Assembly: GCA_036023115.1 (NCBI GenBank)
Contig: JAYKKT010000089.1
Coordinates: forward strand, 10,814,001 to 10,878,000
Source of the DNA: Brasenia schreberi
Taxonomy: Eukaryota > Streptophyta > Magnoliopsida > Nymphaeales > Cabombaceae
Direction of reading: 5' to 3'
DNA length: 64,000 bases
Shown here: positions 31,905 through 44,099 of the stretch, piece after piece
Layout of the letters: every line of letters begins with the position of its first letter
Numbering within the stretch: the stretch's first letter is position 1
Position numbers and translations under genes: made by a program
The notes under the pieces: model-generated
What the model was told of the DNA's origin: nothing
Databases searched by the model: none
Seen by the model: the letters and a program-made list of their open reading frames with translations, nothing else

Positions 31905-32734
31905 ATTTCCGTTGTGGTACTCAGATGCACTGATTTTCTTGGCTAATTGCGGTGGTGTATTGTGTCGCAGAAAAGCTATGGTCATGTACGGCATCGTGTT
32001 TCATGGTTCTAATGGCAAAGCAGAATACTCCTATATAAGTAGGTAGCCGTTTTTCATGGTGGAAATTGTCTAGACGTCTTTCAGGTAGGCGTGTGAAGCG
32101 GCGGAGCCAATCGGAATCGGTTCCCATTTCTGTCGTAGAATTTTATGCTTTACTTTTGACACGCTTTATTACTTGTTGATAATAGCTAGAAGTCTTTTTT
32201 AATGTTTCTAGATTGCCGATTTGCTAAATTGCGCAATGGAATGTCTGGCATTAAAAGGTTATCTCTTTTACCGGGTATGTTGTTACTCTTCTCTGTTGAA
32301 ACGTTCTGGTTGCTCCTCGTCTCTGCGTCTTGACATCTAGGGCTTTAGGTATGCCATCATCTCGTGAACAAGTTTGAATGATGCTCGATCTGGCGAGTTG
32401 TTTCTGTTAAATCTGTCTGCTTGGATGAATTTAGCCGAGCTGAGATTAGTGAAGATCAACATTGAAGTATATGGCATCTAATTCGTAACATGGGTTGCTT
32501 ATGAATGTAAAAAGAAAAGTCAGAGTGCAATTCATATTTGAAATCTAATCAGCGTTTTAAGAGATTTAGGCAGTCCGAGGTCAAGGTGAGTGTTGGCTCG
32601 GTGAGAGCAGTAAAATGTATGAATTGTTTCTGCATTTTGAGAAAGGGGTTTGCGCAACAAACTTACATCCCAAAGTTTGGACTCCGTAGGGACTCAAAAT
32701 ATACTGTCATACAACTTTTTAAGAATGAAACTAG

Positions 32735-32875
32735 GCTGTTAAAATGTTAAAAGGAAGAGAGGCAGATTACAAAAATTGTTGAAGAAAACAATTAAGTATA
32801 TTCTAGTTTATGTTGAGAGAACTGTTTGTTAGAAAAGATTTATTGGAAAAAGGCTTAGTTCTTTTTTAACTTTTT
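32735..32875 (+). mobile_element. RTE LINE 3' relic, strongly decayed
   Basis: GTTAAAAGGAAGAGAGG, ACAATTAAGTATATTCTAG, GGAAAAAGGCTTAGTT: the C-terminal and tail region of the RTE with deletions. Confidence 0.55.
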
Positions 32876-32879
32876 AAGA

Positions 32880-33990
32880 GTGCAATGATCAAACATTTAG
32901 GTAAAATATTCCTCTCAATTGGACGTTCGGCTGCTAGAATATCAGTTAGGGGACGTTCAGCTGCTAGAATCAGTTAGTGGGTACTGTTGTGCGTGATATT
33001 ATCTAGTTATGACATTCTTTAGGCAATATAACATCGAGGGAACAAATATAATATTGTTTGACTATTGTTAGAACATCAAATTCATCCATGCATGTGACTC
33101 TTCCCCAAGTAACGCAAGCATCCCTAGGGAAAGTTTTCTGAAAAGGGAAAATTGCCAGCTTTTATGTGATTATAACCCTTGATGAACAAGGGAGTCCATT
33201 CAATTTGTGGTGGGTGGGTCTCTGAAAGATTTTGAAGAACAATTCAATTCAACAATCTTGACAAGATCGGTTGAACATCCCATAAGGCTGAAGGGAAAGG
33301 ATCCAGTGAACAATGATGGCAGTCTCAGTGTTTTATGTTTATGGATGGGTAACGCCTTTTCTCATCTCTCATTTCTATCTAGTGGGTTTTCACCGGAACT
33401 TCTACAACCCGAAAAAAACTACCAATGAATGCCTCCTCTCAAGTGAAGACCCGTGTATGAATGAAAGCTATTGACATTGACCAGCAGAGAGGAAGATCAG
33501 TTGAATCTGTGCATACTTGCCCTGTGAACACGAAGATTAGAACTCGATGCTCATGTTGCAAAAATTTGAAGACCATAAAGGGAAAAAGGTCTCTGGGGTT
33601 GTACCCTGGAAGTGCGAGTTATTGATCTATCATTATATATATATATATAATGTGTGTGTCACATATAAAAGTTATTGTTCATTAGTGAAATGATAGTAAA
33701 AAGTAACCTTAGTTTCCATAAGTTTATTCACTAATAAAATGATAATTTGTTTGTGTTTGCATGAAGTATCCCTTTAACATATTTAACATAGCGTTAAACT
33801 AAGTTAAGATATTTTCTTAAACCTATTTGAAATTGTTAGGGATGAACACAAGAAGTGTGAGTGTTGAGTATTAGACTGTCCAACACGGGTGAGCACCTTT
33901 ATAGAAATGTTTCTGTGTCATAGCTATAGCTTGAATGTTCTTCTATATGCTAATCAATATTTACTTTTTCTCTCCAAAAAGAAAAAGAAA
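32880..33990. other. Intergenic stretch, nothing recognised
   Basis: AT-rich. The plus-strand open frame at 33207-33428 shows no family motif. A short TA run lies at 33635-33648. Confidence 0.4.
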
Positions 33991-33992
33991 AA

Positions 33993-34100
33993 CAACATTA
34001 ACAACTACTAAGCCTTTTCCCATACTAGATGGGATCGCCTCCTCCTTTATCTAGGCTTGGGACTAGCCATGCAAAGGTGATCCCTTACATGGGTGGAGTT
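33993..34100 (-). mobile_element. Smallest RTE-derived mini-element (108 bp)
   Basis: Consists only of the RTE tail (AAGCCTTTTCCCATACTAGA on the plus strand) joined directly to the RTE 5' end (CCTCCTCCTTTATCTAGGCT, then GCAAAGGTGATCCCTTACAT, GGGTGGAGTT). It is flanked by a perfect 17-bp TSD, AAAAAGAAAAAGAAAAA (33976-33992 and 34101-34117). Confidence 0.9.
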
Positions 34101-34117
34101 AAAAAGAAAAAGAAAAA

Positions 34118-35327
34118 TGTTAAAAGAAAAAGAAATATGTTAAAAGAAAAATTATACTTTTTTTTAAACAAAGGCCAGTACATTTACATATTTGTTTAAC
34201 ATAGGCACTCTAAGATCTCTCAAACAACATGAAACTTTGAATGTTTAAGCCAACAAAACGAAAAACCACTTAAAGAAGAAAGGGGGGATGTTGGCAGTTT
34301 CACCAAGGATGGCTAGCCCAAAGAAACAAGGTATCCTCTGTCCCATTTGGCGTGCAAGCCACTCTCTTTTCCTTCATTTGCACATCACCAACCAAAACAA
34401 ATAATAAAAAAAGTTAGGCTTTCTCTTATGGTTCATTAAACTAAGAAACTCATGTACTTGGGTTGGGTTTGGAGACACTGATGCATGTCAAAACTGTGAT
34501 GACAACTCACTGTAGGACCTAAGATTATTTTGACGGTGAGGTGAACTTGTATTTTGATGTAGCCATAATTTCTTCTATATTTTTCGGTGAAACACATGCT
34601 TCACTTTGTCCTAAAGTAGGTCCCCCACCGTCATCATCCCCTTGAACACCTACTCCTTGGCCTTTTGAGAAGACATTGGTTATCGCTCTACACTGTCGAA
34701 GGGTATTTTACATCACTTGAGATGTGAATGGGAGATAGATACGTCAGTTCCTATCCACACTCCTAAATTAAGAACGCTTGGACAAGAATATCTCCCAAGA
34801 AGTCCTCATGTTGCATCTTCAAGCTGTGGCTACTTAGTGTGGAAAGTGATTAGAAAAGGTAGCATATTTCTGTAATAGTAGTAAATATTTTTAGAAGTTT
34901 GGTTTCAACAACATGCTGTTGCTTCCCGTCGATGGATAGCATGGCCGGAAGGGATTCAATACTCTGACATACGATGAGTGTTCTGCTTGGATATAATCTC
35001 TGCGTGACGCAGCACAATGAGGGAAGATGCATTATTTTTGTGCATTCTCCAGCGCAAATCGAAATACAAGAGTACATGACACGAGGACACAATGCAATAC
35101 CGGCTGACTGCATCCAGATGCACCTGATTCACTCTGTTGAAGGGTCGTGATTTGATGTGGATAATCGGCATCCCATATCAGAGGATTGAATCGTTTTCCC
35201 AATCCATGCTCTCAATCGCAGACCCACTTAACATGCCACAAAAGGATCGAGACAAAGACCTGCATTTTACAGTAATCACTCTCTCATGGCTTTAACTTCC
35301 GTTCCAAACTTATGCAATTTACAGAGC
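34118..35327. other. Intergenic stretch, nothing recognised
   Basis: No convincing exon or element. Small open frames on the minus strand (34850-35171) overlap each other in different frames and look random. Confidence 0.4.
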
Positions 35328-35395
35328 ACCAACCTGGCTAGGGGGTCGATTCACAAGTTCAAAGGTCATGAGTTCGATACCTGATTCTGAATATT
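35328..35395 (+). repeat. SINE family II fragment
   Basis: ACCAACCTGGCTAGGGGGTC then GGTCATGAGTTCGATACCTG: box A and box B of the family II SINE; the 3' part is missing or diverged. Confidence 0.55.
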
Positions 35396-35944
35396 TGAAA
35401 TTTCATAGCGAGCACTCCTGGGCAAGAACAACATAACTCTGATGTAAAGGTATCACCAAGATGGTATGGTAAAGACGCATGCACAAAGGCCAAAAATCTT
35501 TCTGAATGCTCGAAATAACTGAGTAGCGGACAAGCGTATAATACAGCAAGGTTTCCCAAAATCCTACAAAATAAGCAGTTGCTACACAGAAATTGAGAGG
35601 AAAAGTGGACGACAATGAAAACTCAGAAAATCCTGGATAATGTTAAAGTATATCGATTGCAGGAATATTTGAAATCAAGCAACTCCTCATCGTGGCATCC
35701 AGGGCGGCTTTTGAATTTCTTTCAGATAAATTCTACATAGTTTGTATGTCTACCAACTTCTGTTTTTTAGCGTAGGAAATATATGAACGCTTCTCATTGT
35801 ACTGTGCACTATTCTTGTGAACTGTCAAAATGATTGAAACGAAAATGATGAAGAATATAAACCAAAGCTGTTTATCATGAAACACCATGAATGCTGCTGC
35901 TTTCACCATCATTTGGTCATGCGTATTTGCCTTGTAATTGCTAC

Positions 35945-36463
35945 TCATTCGAACCACCAAATTGCATCAAGACTGCTGCCATAAAAGGAGGGAACTCGGA
36001 AAACCAGCCCGTCTTCTTGCTGTTCCAGCAACGACTGCTGCTTGGAAGCCATTTTTTCCGGCAACAAACATGATCTGCAGAGAGGACACGTGAAATGGCG
36101 ATGAACCAACCATCTGTGTAAGCAATTCCTGTGGAACATATGCTTGCATTTGAGAACTGTGATATCTTCCCCTTCTTTCAGCTCCAGCAAACAGACGGCA
36201 CAATCGATTCTGTTGTTGGTTTCCCACCTAAACTTGTAATGATCCAGCCTCAAACCTTCAATGAACTCAGCAGGTGCAATGTCGGTAATGTCAGTGGACG
36301 ACATCCAAATTGGCAAACCGGGGGAAGATTGAAGATTAGAGAAGAATTGGGGCTCAAAACTCTTTAAGAACGTTTGGAGAACGAATTGATATAGCGCCAA
36401 CAAAATGCAGATGAAGAGGACGAGAACGGGTACAATGGGATGTGAAAGTATTAGAGTTTCCAT
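35945..36463 (-). CDS. ATL-like RING-H2 finger protein, probable E3 ubiquitin ligase
   Basis: 172 aa in one exon, starting at METLILSHP (ATG at 36463-36461). An N-terminal hydrophobic segment of about residues 10-30 ([20 protein letters not shown]) anchors it in a membrane. A short linker containing [10 protein letters not shown], resembling the ATL GLD motif, comes next. The RING-H2 is at 88-129 (C88, C91, C106, H108, H111, C114, C126, C129) with the E2-contact Trp at 119. The Pro that usually precedes the third Cys in ATLs is replaced by Lys, and 11 rather than 10 residues separate C114 from C126. The frame stays open upstream through an AT/GA microsatellite, but the METLIL start fits the family and avoids that low-complexity sequence. 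E3 activity is inferred from the RING; target unknown. Confidence 0.85.
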   Translation of the reverse strand: METLILSHPIVPVLVLFICILLALYQFVLQTFLKSFEPQFFSNLQSSPGLPIWMSSTDITDIAPAEFIEGLRLDHYKFRWETNNRIDCAVCLLELKEGEDITVLKCKHMFHRNCLHRWLVHRHFTCPLCRSCLLPEKMASKQQSLLEQQEDGLVFRVPSFYGSSLDAIWWFE

Positions 36464-36517
36464 GGCAAGAGAGATATGAACGTTAGTCTGGTGTGGCGCC
36501 ACATATATACACAACAT

Positions 36518-36712
<195 letters not shown>

Positions 36713-36877
36713 TGAAGTATGTGCAAAGCATCCTCTGCTTCTGCCTTTCTTTGTCATGAGGTAAACGTTCAAAACACTGTACACCTAGCCATTACTCACC
36801 TTTCAAGTAAATGCAATTTATGAGCAAATGAGAAAATAAAAAGAAGAAACATTTCTTACATTCCCAACTTGAATGTC

Positions 36878-36880
<3 letters not shown>

Positions 36881-36918
<38 letters not shown>
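36881..36918. repeat. (CT)n(CA)n microsatellite
   Basis: Uninterrupted CT repeats, then CA repeats. Confidence 0.97.
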
Positions 36919-37096
36919 GTTAAAACGCTGTTTCTCCATTAGACCATCTTCCGAAGTAAGTATTATAATAAATAAGCAACTCAATAAAAAAGAAGTAGCC
37001 TTCGTTACATGATCATCTTGAATGTTGGTTAGTAGGTCTTGCTAGCCATTTCAAGAAAAGGAAACAGCTCCTCTTACATGACCAACTCGAGTGTCG

Positions 37097-37099
<3 letters not shown>

Positions 37100-37142
<43 letters not shown>
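37100..37142. repeat. (CT)n microsatellite
   Basis: About 42 bp of CT repeats. A phrase upstream (ACATGACCAACTCGAGTGTCGG) resembles one before the 36881 tract, suggesting that the two tracts sit in an old local duplication. Confidence 0.95.
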
Positions 37143-37147
<5 letters not shown>

Positions 37148-37549
37148 AGACCTTCAAACAGTGTGAATCTAGTCATGATCTTTTAGTCTAACGCAAGAAT
37201 GGAAAGTTAAGCAACTCTTTTGACGTGACCAACTTGTTTCAGATTAATAGCAAAATACGTTGATCAAACATATCCCTTCTCCATTTTCTGTCACTGTGTC
37301 ATTTTCTGTCACTGTGTGGAAGTCTTATTGATCTCACGATGGGTGCAACCGAGTCACATGGAGCCATCCATTGGCCCAATAACTACCTAGGTCTCCTTGG
37401 AATTTGCCTTAGCTCTTGTTTTGGCGTTCGAAAAGAAGAGATGTTACCTATCTTACAGGGAAGACCTTTACAATTTACTCATGCATATCAAACATTTCTT
37501 GACACTGGTATTGAATCTCACTTCAACCTGAACCATCTAATCTAATCAG

Positions 37550-37882
37550 TGTGACCAACCCAACTTTGCACATGTAAAAGATCATTCTTGCATGATCAGT
37601 GATTTAACATGACCGAACCGACAGTGTTACGGTAAAACTTTATTTTGAACCATGTGGTAGTAGGCAAGACGCAACTTGAATGACATGATTATCAAACCCA
37701 AATAAAGGAGGAGGGTTTCATTGGCGAGACGACAAAGTTTTAAGAAATGCAATATATATTTTTAGTCTAAACGTACAAAATCTCATAGAACTCCAAAGTT
37801 AAGTGTTCTTGACGAGAATAGTAGCAACATCGGCTACCTTCTACCCAACCTAGTGTGGGAAAAGGCTTAGATTAGGCTTATG
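37550..37882 (+). mobile_element. Decayed RTE-derived mini-element
   Basis: Leader-like blocks (CACATGTAAAAGATCATTCT, TGCATGATC, AAAGGAGGAGGGTTTCATT, GACAAAGTTTT) are followed by the tail-like CCCAACCTAGTGTGGGAAAA and GGCTTAG. It resembles the intact mini-elements but is diverged and longer because of internal insertions. No TSD found. Confidence 0.55.
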
Positions 37883-38684
37883 ATGATCAATCGATTGGTA
37901 AGAAAAATCTGGCTCTTATAGGGAAATTCAGAAAATGTGAACCCTAAAATGAAATTTTCAGAAAAAGATCTATATCAGGAAAATTCCCGTTATCCTTGTT
38001 ATAAATAAGTCTACCTGCCGTGGAAGAGAATTTTTGCATTTAACAAATGCCAAGGGAACGAATCATCACAGTATTAAGAGGAATCTTATAAAGCTTCTTG
38101 CTTAAAATGTTCTACTCAGAAGATGAGACTCAAATATCTGTCTTGAAATTACATGGTGACTATTTGTTAGATTCAATCTTTCACAGCTGTGCAATTAAGA
38201 TTCTGCAATCTGAAGGCCCATTGCTCAGTGGCGGGTCCAAAAATTGTTTCGGTTGGGGTGGGCTTTGAAAATTTTCAATTTGTTTTGAAATTTCAATACA
38301 AACATACAAATTTTCTGAATTTTGGGTGGGGCGACCACCTCACCCTACCACAATGTAGATCTGTCGCCGCCGTTGCTCGATTAATTGCATGACTCAATTC
38401 CTTTTAAGTACATATCACGGAGTGGCGAGGTCAAGATCCAATGCAATTAACCAAGTTAATTACTTTCTGTGAAAACTCGCTTTGTAGATGCTTGGTTAAC
38501 CAGGCTAAAGCTGCGATAATAAAAGCAAAAAACAACATAAGCCTCAAGAATAAGTGGAGAAGCTCTGTGAAACTCACTTGGTAGATGCAATTTGCTTGGT
38601 TAGCCATGCTAAACCTAAACGTTGATATGACAACAAAGAGCAAGAGAATCTCAAGAATAGTTGAAGGCAAAACCAGCTGGGCCT

Positions 38685-38813
38685 CACCCAGAGCGTCAGT
38701 TCAACGGCAGCGCGCTGTAGTGCCATTGCTGCTGGTGGGGAGTTCGACTCCCAGAGAGTTCATGTGTGGGTAGGTGTGTTGGGCTTCGGCCTCCTCTTGT
38801 AACAAAAAGAAAA
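38685..38813 (+). repeat. SINE family I copy
   Basis: GCGTCAGTTCAACGGCAGCG (box A), GGTGGGGAGTTCGACTCCC (box B), GTGTGGGTAGGTGTGTTGGG, CTTCGGCCTCCTCTTGTAAC, A-rich end. A possible TSD, AAAACCAGCTG/AAAACAGCTG, lies near the borders. Confidence 0.8.
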
Positions 38814-39279
38814 CAGCTGCACTATTCAGTCGATCAACTTCATTATTGCCCAGCTAATTAGACTAAGACTTTGACTAAAACAAAGATCAATCGAGGTGTG
38901 ATCTTGCTTATTCCTGTGAAATACTGATAATTAAGGTGAATACAATTGAACAGCAATAAAAGATCTTCATGTTTATTGTGACGCACCAACTACTACAGAT
39001 GATTATTCCCTTTCTGCTATTTAAGACAGCTTTATATCACAGGGTTTTGAGCCTTAAAATTTCAATCACAGTCATGAAAATGAAATTCTGCCCACAAATG
39101 AAAAGAGTAAGCACCAAAACCAACACATGAAGTTTTACACCACACTAAATTAGGCTACCTACATTCTTTTTCTGTCGCTATGGTTCTCTATCTGGCGCCA
39201 CAAAGGAAAGAAAAAACTGAGAATGCATCAGTAAGAAAAAAGGTTTGGTATCAAGGTTTGTGATACCAAATACGAGGTA

Positions 39280-39412
39280 TCTACTCCATAGATGGGGTAG
39301 GCTGTATGGGTTTTTTGTTTCCATAAAGCTCAATCATGTGCAATTACCAATAGTTAACTAGGTAGATCATTTTTTATTGCTTCTTTTCAGTACTTCTGTT
39401 GAAATTTAGAGT
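39280..39412 (-). mobile_element. RTE LINE 3' relic
   Basis: GATGGGGTAGGCTGTATGGG, TTTGTTTCCATAAAG, ATAGTTAACTA, TAGATCATTTTTTATTG: the tail and C-terminal coding region of the RTE, strongly diverged. Confidence 0.7.
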
Positions 39413-40079
39413 AGCTGCACTCCCTAATGGTTTCATGACGATTTAATAAGGTCTTAATTTGTTTGTTGATTAGCCACAGTCAATTCTACATTTAGTTATA
39501 TAAATATAAAGTTACACAGGATATTTGATGACACCAGATGCCGGAAGGAACAACAATTTGCTGCAAAGTATATTCAAACCTTGATGCATGACTGCATTTG
39601 TAAAATGAATGCTCATGAAATACCAAAGTATTCTCTCCTTTTGAGGTGAGAAGTCAAAATAAAGATATTTCTCCAAAAGGGTAAGGAAGATTTGGTAGCA
39701 TGGAGCTGTATCCACCAAACACTTCACTCTGAAATGCTTGGAAGGAAAATGAGAATCTTGTCATTTATAAAAATAGGCATGTGTGGCAAAACTGTAACTT
39801 TAGAGGCATTTGGGTGGCTGGCTTTGGTATTCTTATTTTAGTTTAAATTCATTATAAGTTATGAGCTTGAGAATGTTGTGGATGCCATTATCTAAAGTTC
39901 TTCGTATTTTATGGTGTGCACAAAGAAAGACCGTACTTTTAATGAGGTTACTCAAAACAAACTGAAAGTAATATTGATGATAAAATAAGAAAAAAATATT
40001 TAAAATAACTTGAATAGGTGAAAAGGTGTCTGAAGAAAACTTCAGTAAGAAAGTATAAAAAGCCAAAGAAAGGTATGCA

Positions 40080-40150
40080 CGCCAGGGGTATCCAACTCAC
40101 GACCTTCAACTTCTGACTCAAGTCTCTGACCAGGTGAGAGAACGCTTTGA
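40080..40150 (-). repeat. SINE family II fragment
   Basis: On the minus strand TCTCACCTGGTCAGAGACTT, then GAAGGTCGTGAGTTGGATAC (box-B side). Partial copy. Confidence 0.5.
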
Positions 40151-40809
40151 TTGCCACTGTACTAAATGTTCTGATTGCAATAACATTATCAAATGGATTA
40201 ATGCTAGAGAAAATCACAGAAACTTTTTATTGCATTTGAACACCTATATTAAGACTTACTGGTAGAGACAAGCATTCAACTGACAATAGAGACATAAATA
40301 AGGGGCAAAGTTTCAGTTTGCAGAGAGCTTACACACTCGTTATCTTCTTGCCCAGGACTGCGACCGGGACTGTTCATGAATCACTGATCTTCATGAGCGA
40401 TAAAATGGTCAACAGTAAGGCAGACCTGCCAATATTAACATTAATTATTCTTCCAATCAAATTTATCAAACAAATCTCAGTTCAGTTCTGCTACAGTAAA
40501 TCCGATCTGTGTTGATGGAAAAAAGGCAGACTTATGGCCTACAGAGAAATATTATGCTGCCTTACCTAACCACCAAAAATACACCCTTCCATTACCTCAT
40601 AGACGATCATGAGGGCTCTTTCGCCAAATGGAAGGTGAGAATTTTTGGAAGGTGAGAATTTTTGGAAAACGAGATTTTCTTTTGAAGAACGCTTTTGGTA
40701 ATGCTGGTTATTTGGTTATTTTAGAGAAGAATGTCATAGATTTCTGTTAGAAGAAAGAGAGATGCTACCTAAACATAAGAATTGATTTTAAACTATCAAC
40801 TCGTGTTCC

Positions 40810-40813
<4 letters not shown>

Positions 40814-40844
<31 letters not shown>

Positions 40845-40850
40845 CGTGGA
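40814..40850. repeat. (TG)n microsatellite
   Basis: About 27 bp of TG repeats ending in CGTGCGTG. Confidence 0.97.
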
Positions 40851-41711
40851 CCACTGGCAATTTAAGGATTAGGTTGAAGCCCGTCACATACAATAAACAA
40901 TGCATGTACGAAGATTATATTCCAAGTTTTGCAGCCCACAGGATTAATCTTCCAAAATATCTTGGTTGCAGCCAACGGCTAATTCGTCACCGACCTCGAG
41001 AAAATTTAATTCCTCTTGACTTGTGTTTCTGGGAAGCACACCTTGTAGACAATGAATGTAGCTGACCCCTCTTAATTTAGGACACAAGGAACGATAGAAT
41101 ACTCCAAACAATATATGCTTTCGGACCCATCACCCTTGATTCTCTTTCATCGTCCATGATGAACTTTCATCATCCATCAACAACGATGAAATGGTGATAT
41201 TCTAGGAATATATTTTGGTTTTGACTTTTATCAGTAAAAATGCATCCTTAAGGCGAAACTTAGATAAATCGCCACAAATTACCCGGAGTATACGGTGTGG
41301 CCTATCCAATGAATTCATTTTGTGAAAGAGCAGTCAATAAGATATGATCTAGATATTCTTTTAGGGTGGGGTAAATAGCGATGGTTATGTCTACGTAGCA
41401 CAGTCGCAACCCCGTATAGATCCCACCACTGAGAAAGAGTTCTTTGAGCTCAGACAGGAAGATAAGATTCTCAAGCCAATATTGCCACTATGGTAGAATA
41501 TATGCCACAAAGTTGGGTTTGGAGTGTTGATGGTAGTGCATGATACCTTCATTTGCATGCCTTTGAAGAATGTGGTATCTTATTTATGACAACATTTTAA
41601 GTTTATAAAGGCAAGTTTTGATGGGGGGTGCGTTCGCCAACCTTTGAAGAATAAAAACTCTTGTCCTGTCGAAAAAAAAAAAGAAAAAGAGAAAGAAAAC
41701 TCTTGTTGCTC
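40851..41711. other. Intergenic stretch, nothing recognised
   Basis: No exon-like or element-like signal that I can name. Confidence 0.35.
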
Positions 41712-41812
41712 AATGAGCAATAGCTTACCTGGCTAAAGGTCGACTCACAAGTTGAAGGTCATGATGAGTAGAGCCCCGACCTCGTCATTGGAACAAAAAA
41801 AGAAGAAGAAAG
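41712..41812 (+). repeat. SINE family II copy
   Basis: GAGCAATAGCTTACCTGGCT (box A), GTTGAAGGTCATGA (box-B side), CCCCGACCTCGTCATTGGAAC and an A-rich end. Confidence 0.6.
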
Positions 41813-42400
41813 AAGTACTCTTGTTGCTTTGCACGTTAAAGTTGGTTGCGTCCAACTTCCATTATTATGACTACATATAAACTCAATTTTAACAAAGGTT
41901 TGGTCAATGTGTTAATATACCATCACCGCATTTGGGTGTGGAAGGGGTCCAACCAAAGTATTTCTCTTTTATCTGGATAAGTTGGAGAAGCTGCATCTGA
42001 CTTTATAAGATTCTTACATAATTTGTTTCTCTCCTTCTCCATCTATATATATATATATCGTTCATTGTGTAACTTTGGTTATACAATATAAAATACACGA
42101 TTACAGTAATTCATATTAGAGTAAAGTCAAATACATCAAAACTTTGGATCTCAGTCTGGATTCTTTTGAGATCCGAAAGAAGAGCTCTCTCTCTCTCACA
42201 CACATTTAACTTACCCACTACGGCTTGCTTTTGGGATATGAGTGTAATTTCGAAAGTTACGAAGGTATTTGAAAAATAATGAAGGACAGTCTTATTATGT
42301 TCATGATACCAAAAAGCAATAATTGGGTATAAGTATTTAACATCAATAGAGTACATGATCTAAGATGAAAAAAATAAATAGGTTGAAAAACGAGTGCAAT

Positions 42401-42516
42401 CAAAGAGTTAGCTCAACTGGCAAGGCTGTCTAAGCCCTCCGCTGCAGGTGGGAAGTTCGATTGTTCGGATGCATGTGGGTGTTAGGCTTCGGCCTCTTTT
42501 TTTGGAAAAAAAAAAC
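42401..42516 (+). repeat. SINE family I copy
   Basis: GAGTTAGCTCAACTGGCAAGG (box A), GGTGGGAAGTTCGATTG (box B), GTGGGTGTTAGGCTTCGGCC, T-run and A-run. Confidence 0.75.
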
Positions 42517-42546
42517 AATACTAATAAATGGGGAGAAGCACAAGTG

Positions 42547-42635
42547 AGTAATAGCTCACTCACTACTTGAAGGTCATATGTTTAGTACCCGGGGCATGCA
42601 TTTGGCTTCGGCCTCCTCCCATTGTACCAAAGGTA
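42547..42635 (+). repeat. SINE family II copy
   Basis: GAGTAATAGCTCACTCACTA, TTGAAGGTCATATGTTTAGTA (box-B side), GGCTTCGGCCTCCTCCCATT, GTACCAAAGG. Only about 30 bp after the family I copy; both share the GGCTTCGGCCTC 3' module. Confidence 0.6.
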
Positions 42636-43049
42636 AAGACACGTAATAGACCCTTTGAACCACTTGAACTAATTATATCCTACAATTAAGTGGTTAGTGA
42701 ATCACATCCCACCAGTTGTGCAATGGACTCTGTGACACCTAGGGCTGTTCAAGACGATTCTACCAAGTCTCATTTCCTCAGTGCAAGCAAGCTTCATTTT
42801 GGGCAGGCATATCCAAGAGAATATTATTATAACACAGGAAATATCACACTCAATGCATGGCATGAGAGGCAGTTAGGGTTCCTTTACTATTTAGATAGAT
42901 CTAAAAGGCCTACGATAGACTACGATGAGTTTATATTGAACAAGTTCTTCAAGAAATAAGGTTACTGGCTTGATTATTTAAGGTAGTTATGGAGTGTATT
43001 ACTACCATCACCACTAACATACTCTGGAACTGAGTTCCTTCTGAGCCTT

Positions 43050-43900
43050 TTTGTCTTTCTCAAAGGATTCAAGACTCGATCTCTCCTCATATTTTTGTGT
43101 TGTGCATGGAGATACTCTCCCACTTGATATATGGCACTATCGAGAGTGGAAGATGGAAGTCTTTCTGGATGGGTTGTAGCGGACTATATATATATTCGTT
43201 GATGATTTAATGTTGTTTGGTGAATCCACCGAGGAACAAATAGAGGTAACTATGGATATCTAAACAACTTTTGTGCTTTTTCAGGTCAAAAGATCAATAC
43301 GGAGAATTCTCATATCATATTCTCAACACCCAATGTAATCAAGCTAAAAATTATCCAAGTATCAGGATTCCAAGCAGTTGATTCTTTTGGGTACTTCCTA
43401 GGGCTCCCAATTTTATGAGGAAGGAGCACGGGACGAGATATCAGTACATCATTGAGAAGGTCAAGAGATGACTCGCTGGTTGGAAGATTAACTGTCTTAA
43501 TTTTGGAAGGATGGTAACCTTAGGAAGATCAGTATTAGCCTCATTTCCCATTTACGTGATGTTGGTGAATGAGATGCCACAATCCACGTCTAAAAATTGA
43601 ATGTCATTTTATTTAGAGTCATTAGGAGGGAACCCGAAAAGCACACACCATTATCTGCACGACCTTTTACAAGCCGAAAATGAGTTGTGGCTTGAGGATC
43701 AAGCATTTATAGTCGATGAACCAAACAGGTCTCTTAAAGATTGCTTGGGCAATGCAAACTAGCGATCAAAGTCTATGGGACAAAGTTTTGCAAGCGAAAT
43801 ATTACAATGGAGCACCTATTCTAAGACAACCAATGGACATGCACCAGCCATTGTAAAAGTGTGGCCGCATATTAAAAAGGGAGCTTGTTGTGACCTTGGT
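43050..43900 (+). pseudogene. L1-type LINE reverse transcriptase relic
   Basis: Frameshifted translation shows the end of an L1 reverse transcriptase: LSHLIYGTIESGRWKSFWMG, a decayed FADD block at about 43195-43215 (SLMI, CCLVN), then YQYIIEKVKR-LAGWKINCLNFGRM, LGRSVLASFPIYVM, and the zf-RVT-side WAMQTSDQSLW and KVWPHIKKG. Several stops and shifts. Truncated at both ends. Confidence 0.8.
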
Positions 43901-44091
43901 AATCGTACAAACATATGTGAATACTTAAGAAACTTAGCCACAAAATATTTTTCAAGACCAAGGTCTTCAATATTGTATTTCCGATCCAAGACAACCCACA
44001 AATCTTTCATTGTCGTGGAATGGAAAGAACTATAAACGTTGAACAAAATATTCGTCGGTGATTTTATCTGAGCTTCTAGGGTTAATATCAT
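43890..44091 (-). pseudogene. Copia gag fragment
   Basis: Minus-strand frame with LWVVLDRKYNIEDLGLEKYF and VAKFLKYSHM, the typical Copia gag (retrotrans_gag/UBN2-like) motif. It abuts and overlaps the end of the L1 relic. Sequence to its right (about 44280-44800) may be the matching LTR, because GACCTATTGGATCA/TGGATCCAATCC at 44754-44790 recalls the LTR palindrome of the intron 11 Copia. Confidence 0.7.
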
Positions 44092-44099
44092 CAGGTTGG

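Noticed and set aside
33207..33428. 73-aa open frame
   Set aside because: No motif, splice context or neighbouring coding signal.
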